From NCBI GenBank assembly GCA_020634855.1, contig JACKAU010000010.1:62001-126000 (forward strand): a DNA stretch of 64,000 nucleotides, read 5' to 3'. The DNA comes from Anaerolineales bacterium. GTDB taxonomy: Bacteria > Chloroflexota > Anaerolineae > 4572-78 > J111. Both the position numbers and the translations under genes were made by a program. Within the stretch, counting starts at the first letter, position 1; each line of letters starts with the position of its first letter. The notes beneath the pieces are model-generated. The model was not told the DNA's origin. It ran no database searches and saw only the letters and a list, made by a program, of their open reading frames with translations. This document shows, piece after piece, positions 25,801 to 33,490 of the stretch.

Positions 25801-28800
25801 CCGACCCCGACGTCAAAATGAGCATGAAACTGCTGATGACCATGTGGGCCCCGGCCTACATCGCCAACGATCACCAGTTGGCCGCCCTGATTTCGGCCAC
25901 CATGGTCCGGTTGTCGCTCCAGCACGGCCACTGCGAAGAGTCGGCCTACGGCTACGTCACCCACGGCATCACCGTCGGCTCGCTGCTGGGCGATTACAAA
26001 TCGGGCTATGAATTTGGCCGGCTGGCCCTGCAAGTCAACGACGATTTCAATGATGTCAAACTCCGGGCCAAAATTCACCACATGTTTAGCTGCTTTGTCA
26101 ATTTCTGGCGAGCGCCCCTCAAAACCTGTTTTCAATATGCCAAGGAAGCCTATCGCTGCGGCCTTGAGTCCGGCGATTTTGCCTACGCCACTTACGGCAC
26201 GTTCCATGCCAGTTGGTATACCTTGCTCAGCGGCGCGGAATTAAGCCAGGTCGATCACGCCTGCCAGGCCAACATCGCCTTCTTGACCCAAATCAAAAAC
26301 TTCAGCTTTGCCGATGCCCAGCGGGTCATCTGGCAGTGGAGCGTGAGCTTGCAAGGCCCAACCGGCCATCCGCCCCCGCTCGATCCCGGCTTCGACGACC
26401 AGGCTTATCGCACCACCTACCACAACGAGCCGTTTTTTGAAACGTTCTACTATATTTCCAAAATGCACCTGGCCTATGTGTTTGAAGATTTCGCCGAGGC
26501 GCTGCGCATGGCCGAACAAGCGGAGCGGGTTGTGCCCAGTTTGAACGGCACCATCTGGAGCCTGGCCTTGTCGTTTTACTACGCCTTGACCCTGACCGCG
26601 CTCTACCCCACCGCCACCGACGCCGAGCGGCGCGACTATGCCGCCAAGCTGACCCAACTGCGCCAAAAAATGAAAGTCTGGGCCGAAAACGCCCCGGCCA
26701 ACTTCCAACAAAAGTACCTGCTCATCGCCGCCGAAACGGCCCGCATCAACCGCGACCACCGGCAAGCGGCCCACTATTATGAGCGCGCCATCCGCTTAAG
26801 CCGCGATAACGGCTTTGGGCAGGACGAAGCGCTGGCCTGCGAACTTTGCGCCAAATTCTGGCTGATGAGAAAAGATGACAGAAAGGCTTATCCGTTTCTG
26901 GTTGACGCCTTGTATGCTTACCAGCGGTGGGGCGCTGCCGCCAAAGTCAAAGATTTGCAAGAAAGGAATCACGCTTTGCTAACCCATTTCGAACACCCCC
27001 TCTCCTCCTCACCCGCCGCGCCGGCCGACGCCGGTTACCAGGACTTGGATCTGCTCGCCGTCATCAAAGCCGCCCAGGCCCTGTCCAGCGAGATGAACCT
27101 GGCCACCCTGCTGGAAAAGCTCATGCATATTGTCTTGGAGAATGCCGGCGCCCAGCACGGCCATCTTATTTTGAAACAGGACGACCAATGGCTAATCAAA
27201 GCCACCGGCCGGGTCGAGCGGGATGAGATTTCCATCCGGCCCGATGTCTCTATCGAGGCCGGTGAAAAACTGTCTCCGGCCATTGTCAACTATGTCGCCC
27301 GCACCGCCGAAAATCTGGTCATTAGCGACGCCGCTCAAGACTCTCGCTTTAGCAGCGACCCTTACATCCTGCATCACCACCCCAAATCCATTTTGTGCCT
27401 GCCCATCCTGCGCCAAGGTCAGGTAATTGGGGTCTTGTATCTGGAAAACAACCTGACCTCGGCCGCCTTTACCCCGGCCCGCGTTGAAACGACCCAAATC
27501 CTGGCCTCGCAAGCCGCCATTTCGCTGGAAAACGCCCGCCTGCACGAGGAGATGAAACAGGAGATTGTCGAACGCCAGCAGGCCGAAGCCGTGCTGCGGG
27601 CCATCACCGAAGGCACCGCCGCCGTGACCGGCGGCAACTTTTTCCGCTCGCTGGTGCGCCATCTGGCGGCGGCCCTCAAAGTCCACTGCGCCTTTGTGAC
27701 CGAATGCGCCGACGCCAACATGCTGCGGGTGCGCACCCTGGCCTATGTTAAGGACAGTCAATTTCAGGAAAATGTCGAGTATGAGTTGGCCGGCACCCCC
27801 TGCGAGCGCGTCATCAACGGCCAAACCTACTTTTGCCCGGCCAACCTGGAAGATTTGTTCCCCAAAGAAAAAGGCATGGCCTCCTACGTCGGCGTACCGA
27901 TTGTCGATTCCTCCGGCGCGATTTTGGGCCACCTGGCGGTCATGGATAATCAACCGATCACCCACAATCCGCAGCATCCCACCTCGATCTTGCAAATCTT
28001 CGCCGCTCGGGCCGGGGCCGAACTGGAACGCAAGCGGGCCGAAGAAGCCGTGAACCGGGTCAATGAAGAGTTGGAACAGCGGGTTGAAACGCGCACCTCG
28101 GAATTGCAGCAGGCCAACGGGCAGCTAACCCAGGAAGTCAACGAACGCAAGCGCATGGAAGCGGCCTTGCAGCAGGCCAAAGAGGCCGCCGAGGCCGCCA
28201 ACCGGGCCAAAAGCGAATTTCTGGCCCGCATGAGCCACGAACTGCGGACCCCGCTCAACGGAATTTTGGGTTACACTCAAATTTTGCGCAAGGATAAGCA
28301 GTTAAACAGCCAGCATTTGGACCGGGTGGCCATCATCCAACGCAGCGGCGAGCATTTGCTCAATCTCATCAACGATATTCTGGATTTGGCCAAGATCGAA
28401 GCCAGCAAAATGGAACTGCACCCCGTCGATTTTCACCTGGCCGAATTTCTGAACAATATCGCTAAAATCTGCCGGGTTTCGGCCGAGCAAAAGGGGTTGG
28501 ACTTTATTTACGAACCGCAGCCCAGCTTGCCGCCGGTGGTCCGCGGCGATGAGAAACGACTGCGCCAAATCTTGCTCAACCTGCTCGGCAACGCCGTCAA
28601 ATTCACCGACCGGGGCCAAATCGTCTTGACCGTGGCCGCCGGCGTTCGTAAAATCCGTTTTCAAATTGAAGATACCGGCATCGGCATTGCCCCGGAAAAC
28701 TTGGCCCAAATTTTCTCTCCGTTTCACCAGGTGGGCGATCAGAAATACACCCTGGAAGGGACCGGTTTGGGGCTGGCTATCAGCCAGCAGTTGGTGCAGA

Positions 28801-29609
28801 TGATGGGCGGTGAACTGCACGTCAGCAGCTCGCCGGGGCGGGGCACCACCTTTTGGTTTGAACTGGCGTTACCCGACGCCAATCAGCCGGCCACCGCCCC
28901 CGAAAAAGAGGACGAGCGGGCCATCATCGGCTTTACCGGCCGGCAGCGGGTAGTGCTGGTGGTCGATGATAAGTGGGAGAACCGTTCGGTCATCCTCAAC
29001 ATGCTGGCTCCGTTGGGGTTTGAGGTCATCGAGGCCGCCGACGGTCACGAAGCCCTGCATCAGGCCACCGAGTTCAAGCCCGATCTGATCTTAATGGACC
29101 TGGTGATGCCGGTGCTGGACGGCTTTGAAGCCACCCGCCGCCTGCGGGCGCTGCCGGCAGGGGACGACCTGACCATCGTAGCCCTATCGGCCAGCGCCTT
29201 TGACGATACCCGCCAAAAGTCGCTGATGACCGGCTGCGACGGCTTTATCGCCAAACCGGTTAAAGCGGCGGAACTGCTGGCCGCGCTGCAACACCACTTG
29301 CAGCTTGAGTGGGTGTACGAAACCCCCGGCAACCGGCCGGACCCGGCCGCCCCGGTCGTCGCGCCCGCCGCGCCGGCCGGTCCCGTACCGGAGATGGTCC
29401 CGCCGCCGCCGGAAGAGGTGGCCGCTTTATTCGATTTAGCGTTGCAAGGCGATATCAAAGCTATTCTGGACCGGCTGGACAGCATCGAAAATGCGGACGA
29501 GGCGTATCACCCCTTTACCGGACGCATCCGGCTGCTGGCCAAAAGCTTTCAAATGAAACAGATCCGTGATTTTATCGGACAGTATCGTAAGACGGACAGT
29601 CTCAACTGA
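22851..29609 (+). CDS. Giant signalling protein: pseudokinase, AAA ATPase, two GAF, histidine kinase, receiver
   Basis: Start set at ATG 22851; the earlier in-frame start lies inside a repeat element. 2252 residues. Domains in order: Ser/Thr-kinase-like (about 1-270), AAA-type ATPase (Walker A GYSGIGKSAL with Lys419, Walker B VIFIDDLQWAD), a long TPR-like helical region, GAF (about 1400-1560), GAF (about 1585-1740), coiled coil, HisKA (His1796 in MSHELRTPLNG), HATPase (LLNLLGNAVKF, DTGIGIA, GTGLGLAI) and receiver (Asp2083 in ILMDLVMP). This is the cyanobacterial/myxobacterial PknB-ATPase-GAF-kinase layout. The kinase lobe keeps Lys39 but HRD reads His-Gln-Asn (129-131) and DFG reads Asn-Leu-Ser (150-152), so it is probably a pseudokinase. 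Residues about 335-395 come from an inserted repeat. Cytoplasmic. Confidence 0.93.
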   Translation: MSLNLTASGHQLIEMIDSTPHMVLYRACRLADNRPVLLKTLPAEYPGLTEITRLKHEYELTRELNLPGLVQALGWEEAGHRPLLIFEDFGGSPLRQWVSPPGLELALFLDIAMQTAHILGDIHQANVIHQNLTPHHIWFNPHTQQVKITNLSLASRLAQATRPVGDPRLLDGDLAYISPEQTGRMNRVIDYRTDFYSLGVIFYELLTGRLPFPIADPLGLVHAHIAREPSPPADLRADLPPVVSAIIMKLLAKMAEDRYQSAHGLQADLAHCLAEWQATRTVSPFTLAEHDVSTRFQIPQKLYGREPELETLLAAFDRISSPFELTEDEDKIPPTEGVVQGRTGSQTFEAGGHSTPPSLPLLGRSQSSPAGGPRGENSGQPRLSALEGGVGGPASAPNLAALPGQAELLLVAGYSGIGKSALVNEVYKSMARQGHRGYFIAGKFDQFQRNVPYSAVTQAFQALVRQLLSEPEAQVQQWRETLAQALGANGQVIAEFIPDIELLIGPQPPVPKLPPAETRNRFNLVFQHFIQVFTRPEHPLVIFIDDLQWADSATLSLLHTVMANGRLKHLLLIGAYRDNEVNPAHPLLLTLAELEQSAVRINRITLTHLDQNHLTQFIADTLHSPSSHARPLAGLVYQKTGGNPFFVIQFLRSIEREGLLAFEPQSNWWSYDLARIEQMATTDNVVDLMVAQIQKFPEPTRRLIRLAACIGNYFALDTLAIVGECAAGQAAAELWPAIERGLLLPAGQTYHSAQPDRDAVDAGAYKFLHDRVQQAAYSLIPADRKQAVHLQVGRLMLAHLDQAEQDDKLFDIVNHLNFGAALVADPAERERLARLNLEAGRKAKSSTAYQPALGYFKTGLTCLAEDYWSTQYDLAWALLLDQAEAEFLNGNFAQAEQVFGQLLRHARSKLEQADVHNLKMLQFEIMAKYNEAVRSGQQGLALFAIELPTEPAAKQAAFAAELDQIQRHLERTSIEALINLPVAADPDVKMSMKLLMTMWAPAYIANDHQLAALISATMVRLSLQHGHCEESAYGYVTHGITVGSLLGDYKSGYEFGRLALQVNDDFNDVKLRAKIHHMFSCFVNFWRAPLKTCFQYAKEAYRCGLESGDFAYATYGTFHASWYTLLSGAELSQVDHACQANIAFLTQIKNFSFADAQRVIWQWSVSLQGPTGHPPPLDPGFDDQAYRTTYHNEPFFETFYYISKMHLAYVFEDFAEALRMAEQAERVVPSLNGTIWSLALSFYYALTLTALYPTATDAERRDYAAKLTQLRQKMKVWAENAPANFQQKYLLIAAETARINRDHRQAAHYYERAIRLSRDNGFGQDEALACELCAKFWLMRKDDRKAYPFLVDALYAYQRWGAAAKVKDLQERNHALLTHFEHPLSSSPAAPADAGYQDLDLLAVIKAAQALSSEMNLATLLEKLMHIVLENAGAQHGHLILKQDDQWLIKATGRVERDEISIRPDVSIEAGEKLSPAIVNYVARTAENLVISDAAQDSRFSSDPYILHHHPKSILCLPILRQGQVIGVLYLENNLTSAAFTPARVETTQILASQAAISLENARLHEEMKQEIVERQQAEAVLRAITEGTAAVTGGNFFRSLVRHLAAALKVHCAFVTECADANMLRVRTLAYVKDSQFQENVEYELAGTPCERVINGQTYFCPANLEDLFPKEKGMASYVGVPIVDSSGAILGHLAVMDNQPITHNPQHPTSILQIFAARAGAELERKRAEEAVNRVNEELEQRVETRTSELQQANGQLTQEVNERKRMEAALQQAKEAAEAANRAKSEFLARMSHELRTPLNGILGYTQILRKDKQLNSQHLDRVAIIQRSGEHLLNLINDILDLAKIEASKMELHPVDFHLAEFLNNIAKICRVSAEQKGLDFIYEPQPSLPPVVRGDEKRLRQILLNLLGNAVKFTDRGQIVLTVAAGVRKIRFQIEDTGIGIAPENLAQIFSPFHQVGDQKYTLEGTGLGLAISQQLVQMMGGELHVSSSPGRGTTFWFELALPDANQPATAPEKEDERAIIGFTGRQRVVLVVDDKWENRSVILNMLAPLGFEVIEAADGHEALHQATEFKPDLILMDLVMPVLDGFEATRRLRALPAGDDLTIVALSASAFDDTRQKSLMTGCDGFIAKPVKAAELLAALQHHLQLEWVYETPGNRPDPAAPVVAPAAPAGPVPEMVPPPPEEVAALFDLALQGDIKAILDRLDSIENADEAYHPFTGRIRLLAKSFQMKQIRDFIGQYRKTDSLN
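23866..24011. mobile_element. MITE-like palindromic element inserted in frame in the giant gene
   Basis: Perfect 15-bp terminal inverted repeats TTCAAGGGCGGACAG (23866-23880) and CTGTCCGCCCTTGAA (23997-24011) enclose a GC-rich centre with further inverted words. GGGGGTAG occurs just outside both ends and may be a target duplication. The element codes in frame for a low-complexity linker between the kinase-like lobe and the ATPase. It has no transposase of its own. Confidence 0.65.
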
Positions 29610-29638
29610 GACGACGCCGATGATGAAAATGTATTTCA

Positions 29639-29700
29639 CCCTCACCCCACAACCCCTCTCCCTTAGGGAGAGGGGAGTCGCGCTAGCGACGGGGTGAGGG
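29639..29700. repeat. Cloverleaf-like palindromic element, copy 2 (inverted)
   Basis: CCCTCACCCC/GGGGTGAGGG arms enclose CCCCTCTCCCT-tag-GGGAGAGGGG and GTCGC-gcta-GCGAC. This is the reverse complement arrangement of copy 1 at 22758. It lies between the giant gene and the receiver-kinase gene. Confidence 0.75.
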
Positions 29701-29722
29701 GTATCTTCAAGGGAGCAAACAG

Positions 29723-30862
29723 ATGAAACCCGAACCACCGACCGGCACAGTCTTAATTGTCGACGATCACCCCACCAATATCGGGCTGCTGCTCGACTAT
29801 TTGAGCGATTCGGGCTTAAAAGTGTTGGTGGCCCAAGACGGCCTGGGCGCGTTGGAGCTGGTCGATTACGCCTCGCCCGACATCATCCTGCTCGATGTGA
29901 TGATGCCCGGCCTGGATGGCTTTGAGACCTGCCGCCGCTTAAAACAAAAACAGGCCACGCACGACATCCCGGTCATTTTTATGACGGCCCTGTCGGAGAC
30001 GGTCGATAAAGTCACGGGCTTCAATATCGGGGCGGTCGATTACATTACCAAGCCGATTCAGCACGAGGAAGTCCTGGCTCGCATTACGGCCCATTTGACC
30101 ATCCGTAACTTGCAGCAAAATCTGGAAGCAAAGAATAACCTGCTGGCCGAGGAAATCGCCGAACGCCAAAAGCTGATCGAAGAGCTGGACGCCTTCGCCC
30201 ACACCGTGGCCCACGATCTCAAAAACCCGCTCAGTTGCGTCATTGCCCACACCGAAGCGATGGACGAACCGTGGATCACCCCCGAAGAGAGCAAAAAAGC
30301 GCGGCAGGCTGTGCTTGAAGGCGGCTACAAAATGAAGAGCATCATCGAGTCGCTATTACTGCTGGCCAGAACGCGCCAGGCCGAAGTCGAACTTTACCCG
30401 CTCGATATGGGCCACATTGTCAATCAGGTCCGCCAGCGATTAGCCGTGATGCTGGCCGACAGCCAGGCGCAACTCAGCCTGCCGAACCGCTGGCCAATCG
30501 CCTTGGGGCATGAACTTTGGATTGAAGAAGTGTGGGCCAATTATGTGGAAAACGCGGTCAACTACGGTGGGCAGCCGCCCCGCCTGGAGTTAGGCGCGGA
30601 GCCGCAGCCCGATGGCATGATTCGCTTCTGGATTCGCGACAACGGGCCGGGCCTGTCGCCGGAAGCCCAGAGTCGCTTGTTCACGCCGTTCACCAAACTC
30701 AGCCAAACCCCGTCGCCAGGCTACGGCCTGGGCCTCTCGATTGTACAGCGCATTATCGACAAACTCGGCGGTCAAGTCGGCGTGACCAGCGACGGCATCC
30801 CCGGCCACGGCTCGGTGTTTAGCTTCACCCTGCCGGCGGCGGATGAACATTCTAATAGATAA
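29723..30862 (+). CDS. Receiver-histidine kinase hybrid
   Basis: 379 residues, no membrane segment. Receiver domain first (Asp58 in IILLDVMMP, Lys in DYITKPI), then a coiled coil, a HisKA domain with His164 in AHTVAHDLKNPL (phytochrome-type variant), and an HATPase with NYVENAVNYG, IRDNGPGL and PGYGLGLSIV. The order receiver-first suggests that it takes phosphate from an upstream kinase, plausibly the giant protein next to it, and passes it on. ATG preceded by AAGGGAGCAA. Confidence 0.93.
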   Translation: MKPEPPTGTVLIVDDHPTNIGLLLDYLSDSGLKVLVAQDGLGALELVDYASPDIILLDVMMPGLDGFETCRRLKQKQATHDIPVIFMTALSETVDKVTGFNIGAVDYITKPIQHEEVLARITAHLTIRNLQQNLEAKNNLLAEEIAERQKLIEELDAFAHTVAHDLKNPLSCVIAHTEAMDEPWITPEESKKARQAVLEGGYKMKSIIESLLLLARTRQAEVELYPLDMGHIVNQVRQRLAVMLADSQAQLSLPNRWPIALGHELWIEEVWANYVENAVNYGGQPPRLELGAEPQPDGMIRFWIRDNGPGLSPEAQSRLFTPFTKLSQTPSPGYGLGLSIVQRIIDKLGGQVGVTSDGIPGHGSVFSFTLPAADEHSNR

Positions 30863-30895
30863 GTCAGATAAACATCGTACAATGAAAGCCATTAT

Positions 30896-30973
30896 GTCAT
30901 GCCCGCATGTCTTTAGCGGGCATCCAGCAGGGTCGTTAGGCGGGGATGCCCGCTAAAAGCATGCGGGCATGAC
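30896..30973. repeat. Long inverted repeat with 30-bp arms
   Basis: GTCATGCCCGCATGTCTTTA... (30896-30925) is nearly complementary to 30944-30973, forming a 78-bp hairpin. Two further hairpins follow in the gap 30863-31236: AGAGCGAAG/CTTCGCTCT (31105, 31148) and AGCACGGG/CCCGTGCT (31160, 31176). No gene is seen in this gap. Confidence 0.75.
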
Positions 30974-31236
30974 GGGGATGAATTGCACGCCTTTTATCCG
31001 TTTTGTCTATAAGTAGGTGTTGATGGCGGTGGATAGGATAAAATTAAGAAAACGAACCGGTTTCGCCGGGCCAACAAACGCGAGGCTAAAGCCATCGCGT
31101 TGAAAGAGCGAAGGACGCTGAAGCGCCCTAATCATAGCCCGACAGGGCTTCGCTCTCTTAGCACGGGTCTTTAGGCCCGTGCTGCGGGGGACGGGCAGTT
31201 TGTACTCCCTTCTCCGTACGTCTTACTTCTAATTCC

Positions 31237-31938
31237 CTACTCCCTGGTCGAAAACTTATACCCCACGCCCCACACCGTTTGAATATAGTGCGGATTATTG
31301 GGATCGGCCTCGATTTGGGTGCGCAGGCGGCGAATTTGGACGGTGACCGTGTTGGTGTCGCCGTAGAAATCGTAGCCCCAGACCTGCTCTAAAAGCTGCT
31401 CGCGGGAAAAGACTTGATTGGGATGGCTGACGAAAAGCCACAGCAGATCGAACGCGGTCGCGGTTAACTCCACCGGCCTTCCGGCCACCGTGACCGCCCG
31501 CGACAGCGGATCGACGGTTAGATCGCCGGCGGTAATGGCCGCGGCCTTGGTCTCAGTCGAGGCTTGTTTGCCGGCTCGCCGCAAAATCGCTTTGACCCGG
31601 GCGGTTAATTCGCGCGGGTTGAACGGTTTGGTCATATAATCGTCGGCCCCCAGTTCCAGCCCCACGATTTTATCAATATCTTCATCGCGTGAGGTGAGCA
31701 TAATAATCGGCACGTCCAACTTTTTGCGCACCGCTCGCGTAACCTCTAAGCCGTCCATATCCGGCATGGTCAAATCTAAGACAATCAGGTCCGGCGTCGT
31801 CCGCTCCACGGCGGCCAGCGCCGCCCGGCCATCGGTGGCCAGATCGATCTCAAATCCCTCCCGCTTCAAATACAGCTCGACCACCTGCCTGATGCCGGCT
31901 TCATCATCAACAACCAGAATTCGCTGCGTGGTTTTCAT
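31237..31938 (-). CDS. OmpR/PhoB-type response regulator
   Basis: ATG at 31938 follows GGAGAGGGG; the longer frame is rejected. 233 residues: receiver (DDE at 11-13, Asp55 in LIVLDLTMPD, Lys in DYMTKPFNPRE) and winged helix (ELTATAFDLLWLFVSHPNQV, VTVQIRRLRTQIE, VWGVGYKF). No cognate kinase lies beside it in the same direction; the two kinase genes upstream on the other strand are candidates. It probably activates or represses transcription when phosphorylated. Confidence 0.93.
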   Translation of the reverse strand: MKTTQRILVVDDEAGIRQVVELYLKREGFEIDLATDGRAALAAVERTTPDLIVLDLTMPDMDGLEVTRAVRKKLDVPIIMLTSRDEDIDKIVGLELGADDYMTKPFNPRELTARVKAILRRAGKQASTETKAAAITAGDLTVDPLSRAVTVAGRPVELTATAFDLLWLFVSHPNQVFSREQLLEQVWGYDFYGDTNTVTVQIRRLRTQIEADPNNPHYIQTVWGVGYKFSTRE

Positions 31939-32281
31939 GGCTTGCCCCTCTCCAAAGTGACAGTCACCCATTTTTTATTATTACCCGATTATATCGCCAA
32001 ATTCAAAAAAATATAAAGTTTACGCCCGGACATAAAAAGTTACTGTTTTGTTATGATTTGTTATAAATCGAACACAATCGAGCAATAGATAGGGGTTATT
32101 TTGATCTAAGAAATGTGAAGTGACAATCCATTATTTATCAAAAAATTTAACAATAGGAGACAAATCAATGTTCAAACCAAAGATATCCAACCGGACTAAA
32201 CTGGCCGTCTGCCAACGAAGCCGGTCCAACACCAGTCGTCAAACTATCCCAATCGAAACGTTATGCTCAGGAGATATTTCA

Positions 32282-33250
32282 ATGTTACGCAAAATCATGT
32301 TTGTATTGGTAATCCTATTTAGCGCCTTGCTGCCGGCCGCCGCCTTAGCCGATAATAACATTGTCGTCCAGCAGCTCAGTTTTCCGGTTACACTCTCAGA
32401 TGGCAATACCTACACCATCGCCGGATATTTATATTACCAGGGTAGTTACCAAAATAAACCGCTTCAGGTATTGGTTCACGGCGGTGGTTATAACCATTTA
32501 TACTGGGACGTTCCCTCCATCAACAACAACAAATATTCTTACGCCCGTTACATGGCTGAAGAAAAATACGCGGTGTTGGCCATCGATCAACTCGGTACGG
32601 GTCAGAGCAGCAAACCGAATGGTGATTTTGTGACTCTAGCCGAAACAGCCAGCGCGATTCATCAAGTTATCGGTCAAATGCGCAGCGGCAACAATGCCCT
32701 AGGCCAGCCCTTCAACAAAATTGTTCTGGTGGGCCACTCCTTTGGCAGCATCAATGCCATTACGGTCCAGGCCACTTATCACGACGCCGATGCGTTGGTT
32801 ATCACGGCCCTGGGGCACGTGCCGCACGAGCTGCCTTTCACTAATGAATTCCTGGCTGAATTAGCCCAATATGAATACTTTACCTTACCCCCGGAAGTGC
32901 GCAGCGCGGTCTTTTATTCAGCCCCGGCCGCCGACCCCGACGTCATTGCCTACGATAATGCCAACCTGATTGATCAGATTACCCGAGGCCAATTGTTCAC
33001 CACCTTCGCCGCCATTTTTAACGACTCAGTCGCGCAGGTGTCCGGCCCGGTGCTGGTTCAGCTTGGCCAAAACGACGCCCTCTGGCCGGCTTCCTACGCC
33101 AACGGTGAAGCCGCTTACTGGACCAGCGCGTCCAGCATAACCGTCCAAAGCCTGCCCGATGTTGGCCATAGTTTTAATACGCATCTCGATAACAAACGGG
33201 GCTGGAAGCAGATTTCTCAATGGCTTTCGGCCACAGCGGGCTGGAATTGA
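32282..33250 (+). CDS. Secreted alpha/beta hydrolase
   Basis: ATG at 32282 has a CAGGAGATATTTCA site and begins a clear signal peptide (MFVLVILFSALLPAAALA). 322 residues. Nucleophile Ser in the elbow GHSFGS, oxyanion segment VHGGGYNHLYWD, acid in LGQNDALWP, and His in DVGHSFN complete the triad. It resembles lipase/epoxide-hydrolase-like enzymes; substrate unknown. A second in-frame ATG at 32168, also with a good AGGAGA site, would add a basic 38-residue extension in front of the signal peptide. The gap 31939-32281 holds nothing else. Confidence 0.87.
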   Translation: MLRKIMFVLVILFSALLPAAALADNNIVVQQLSFPVTLSDGNTYTIAGYLYYQGSYQNKPLQVLVHGGGYNHLYWDVPSINNNKYSYARYMAEEKYAVLAIDQLGTGQSSKPNGDFVTLAETASAIHQVIGQMRSGNNALGQPFNKIVLVGHSFGSINAITVQATYHDADALVITALGHVPHELPFTNEFLAELAQYEYFTLPPEVRSAVFYSAPAADPDVIAYDNANLIDQITRGQLFTTFAAIFNDSVAQVSGPVLVQLGQNDALWPASYANGEAAYWTSASSITVQSLPDVGHSFNTHLDNKRGWKQISQWLSATAGWN

Positions 33251-33345
33251 CAGTTTAAAACAACAACCCCTGTTTAAGCCAGGTCACTGTCAACGCCGAA
33301 GGTGGAGAACCCCTTGAGGCGGTGAAAGAACAACCGCATAAGGAT
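33251..33345 (+). ncRNA. Possible structured leader ahead of a terminator
   Basis: The segment contains several complementary words (AGGCGGT.../ACCGC, CCCC/GGGG) and ends in a strong terminator, then 110 bases to the D-aminoacylase start. It has phrases such as CGCCGAAGGTGGAGAAC that recall a glycine riboswitch, but the full consensus is not met. Confidence 0.2.
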
Positions 33346-33378
33346 AGGAACGGATTGATTTTTATCCGTTCCTTTTTT
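33346..33378 (+). terminator. Strong Rho-independent terminator
   Basis: AGGAACGGAT and ATCCGTTCCT form a 10-bp perfect stem followed by six T. It ends the hydrolase transcript, or attenuates the downstream gene. Confidence 0.88.
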
Positions 33379-33490
33379 CATTCATTATGGTTTCTCGGCG
33401 CAAATCGCCCCGATTGACTTTTTTTGTGACACCTCTAAAATCGGGGCTAAATTGTCTAAGTGAATTTAATGATTTTGAAGGATTGAGCCT

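Noticed and set aside
33251..33345. Glycine or cobalamin riboswitch
   Set aside because: Only fragments of the consensus (CGCCGAAGG, GGTGAAA, AGCCAGG) occur and in the wrong order or spacing.
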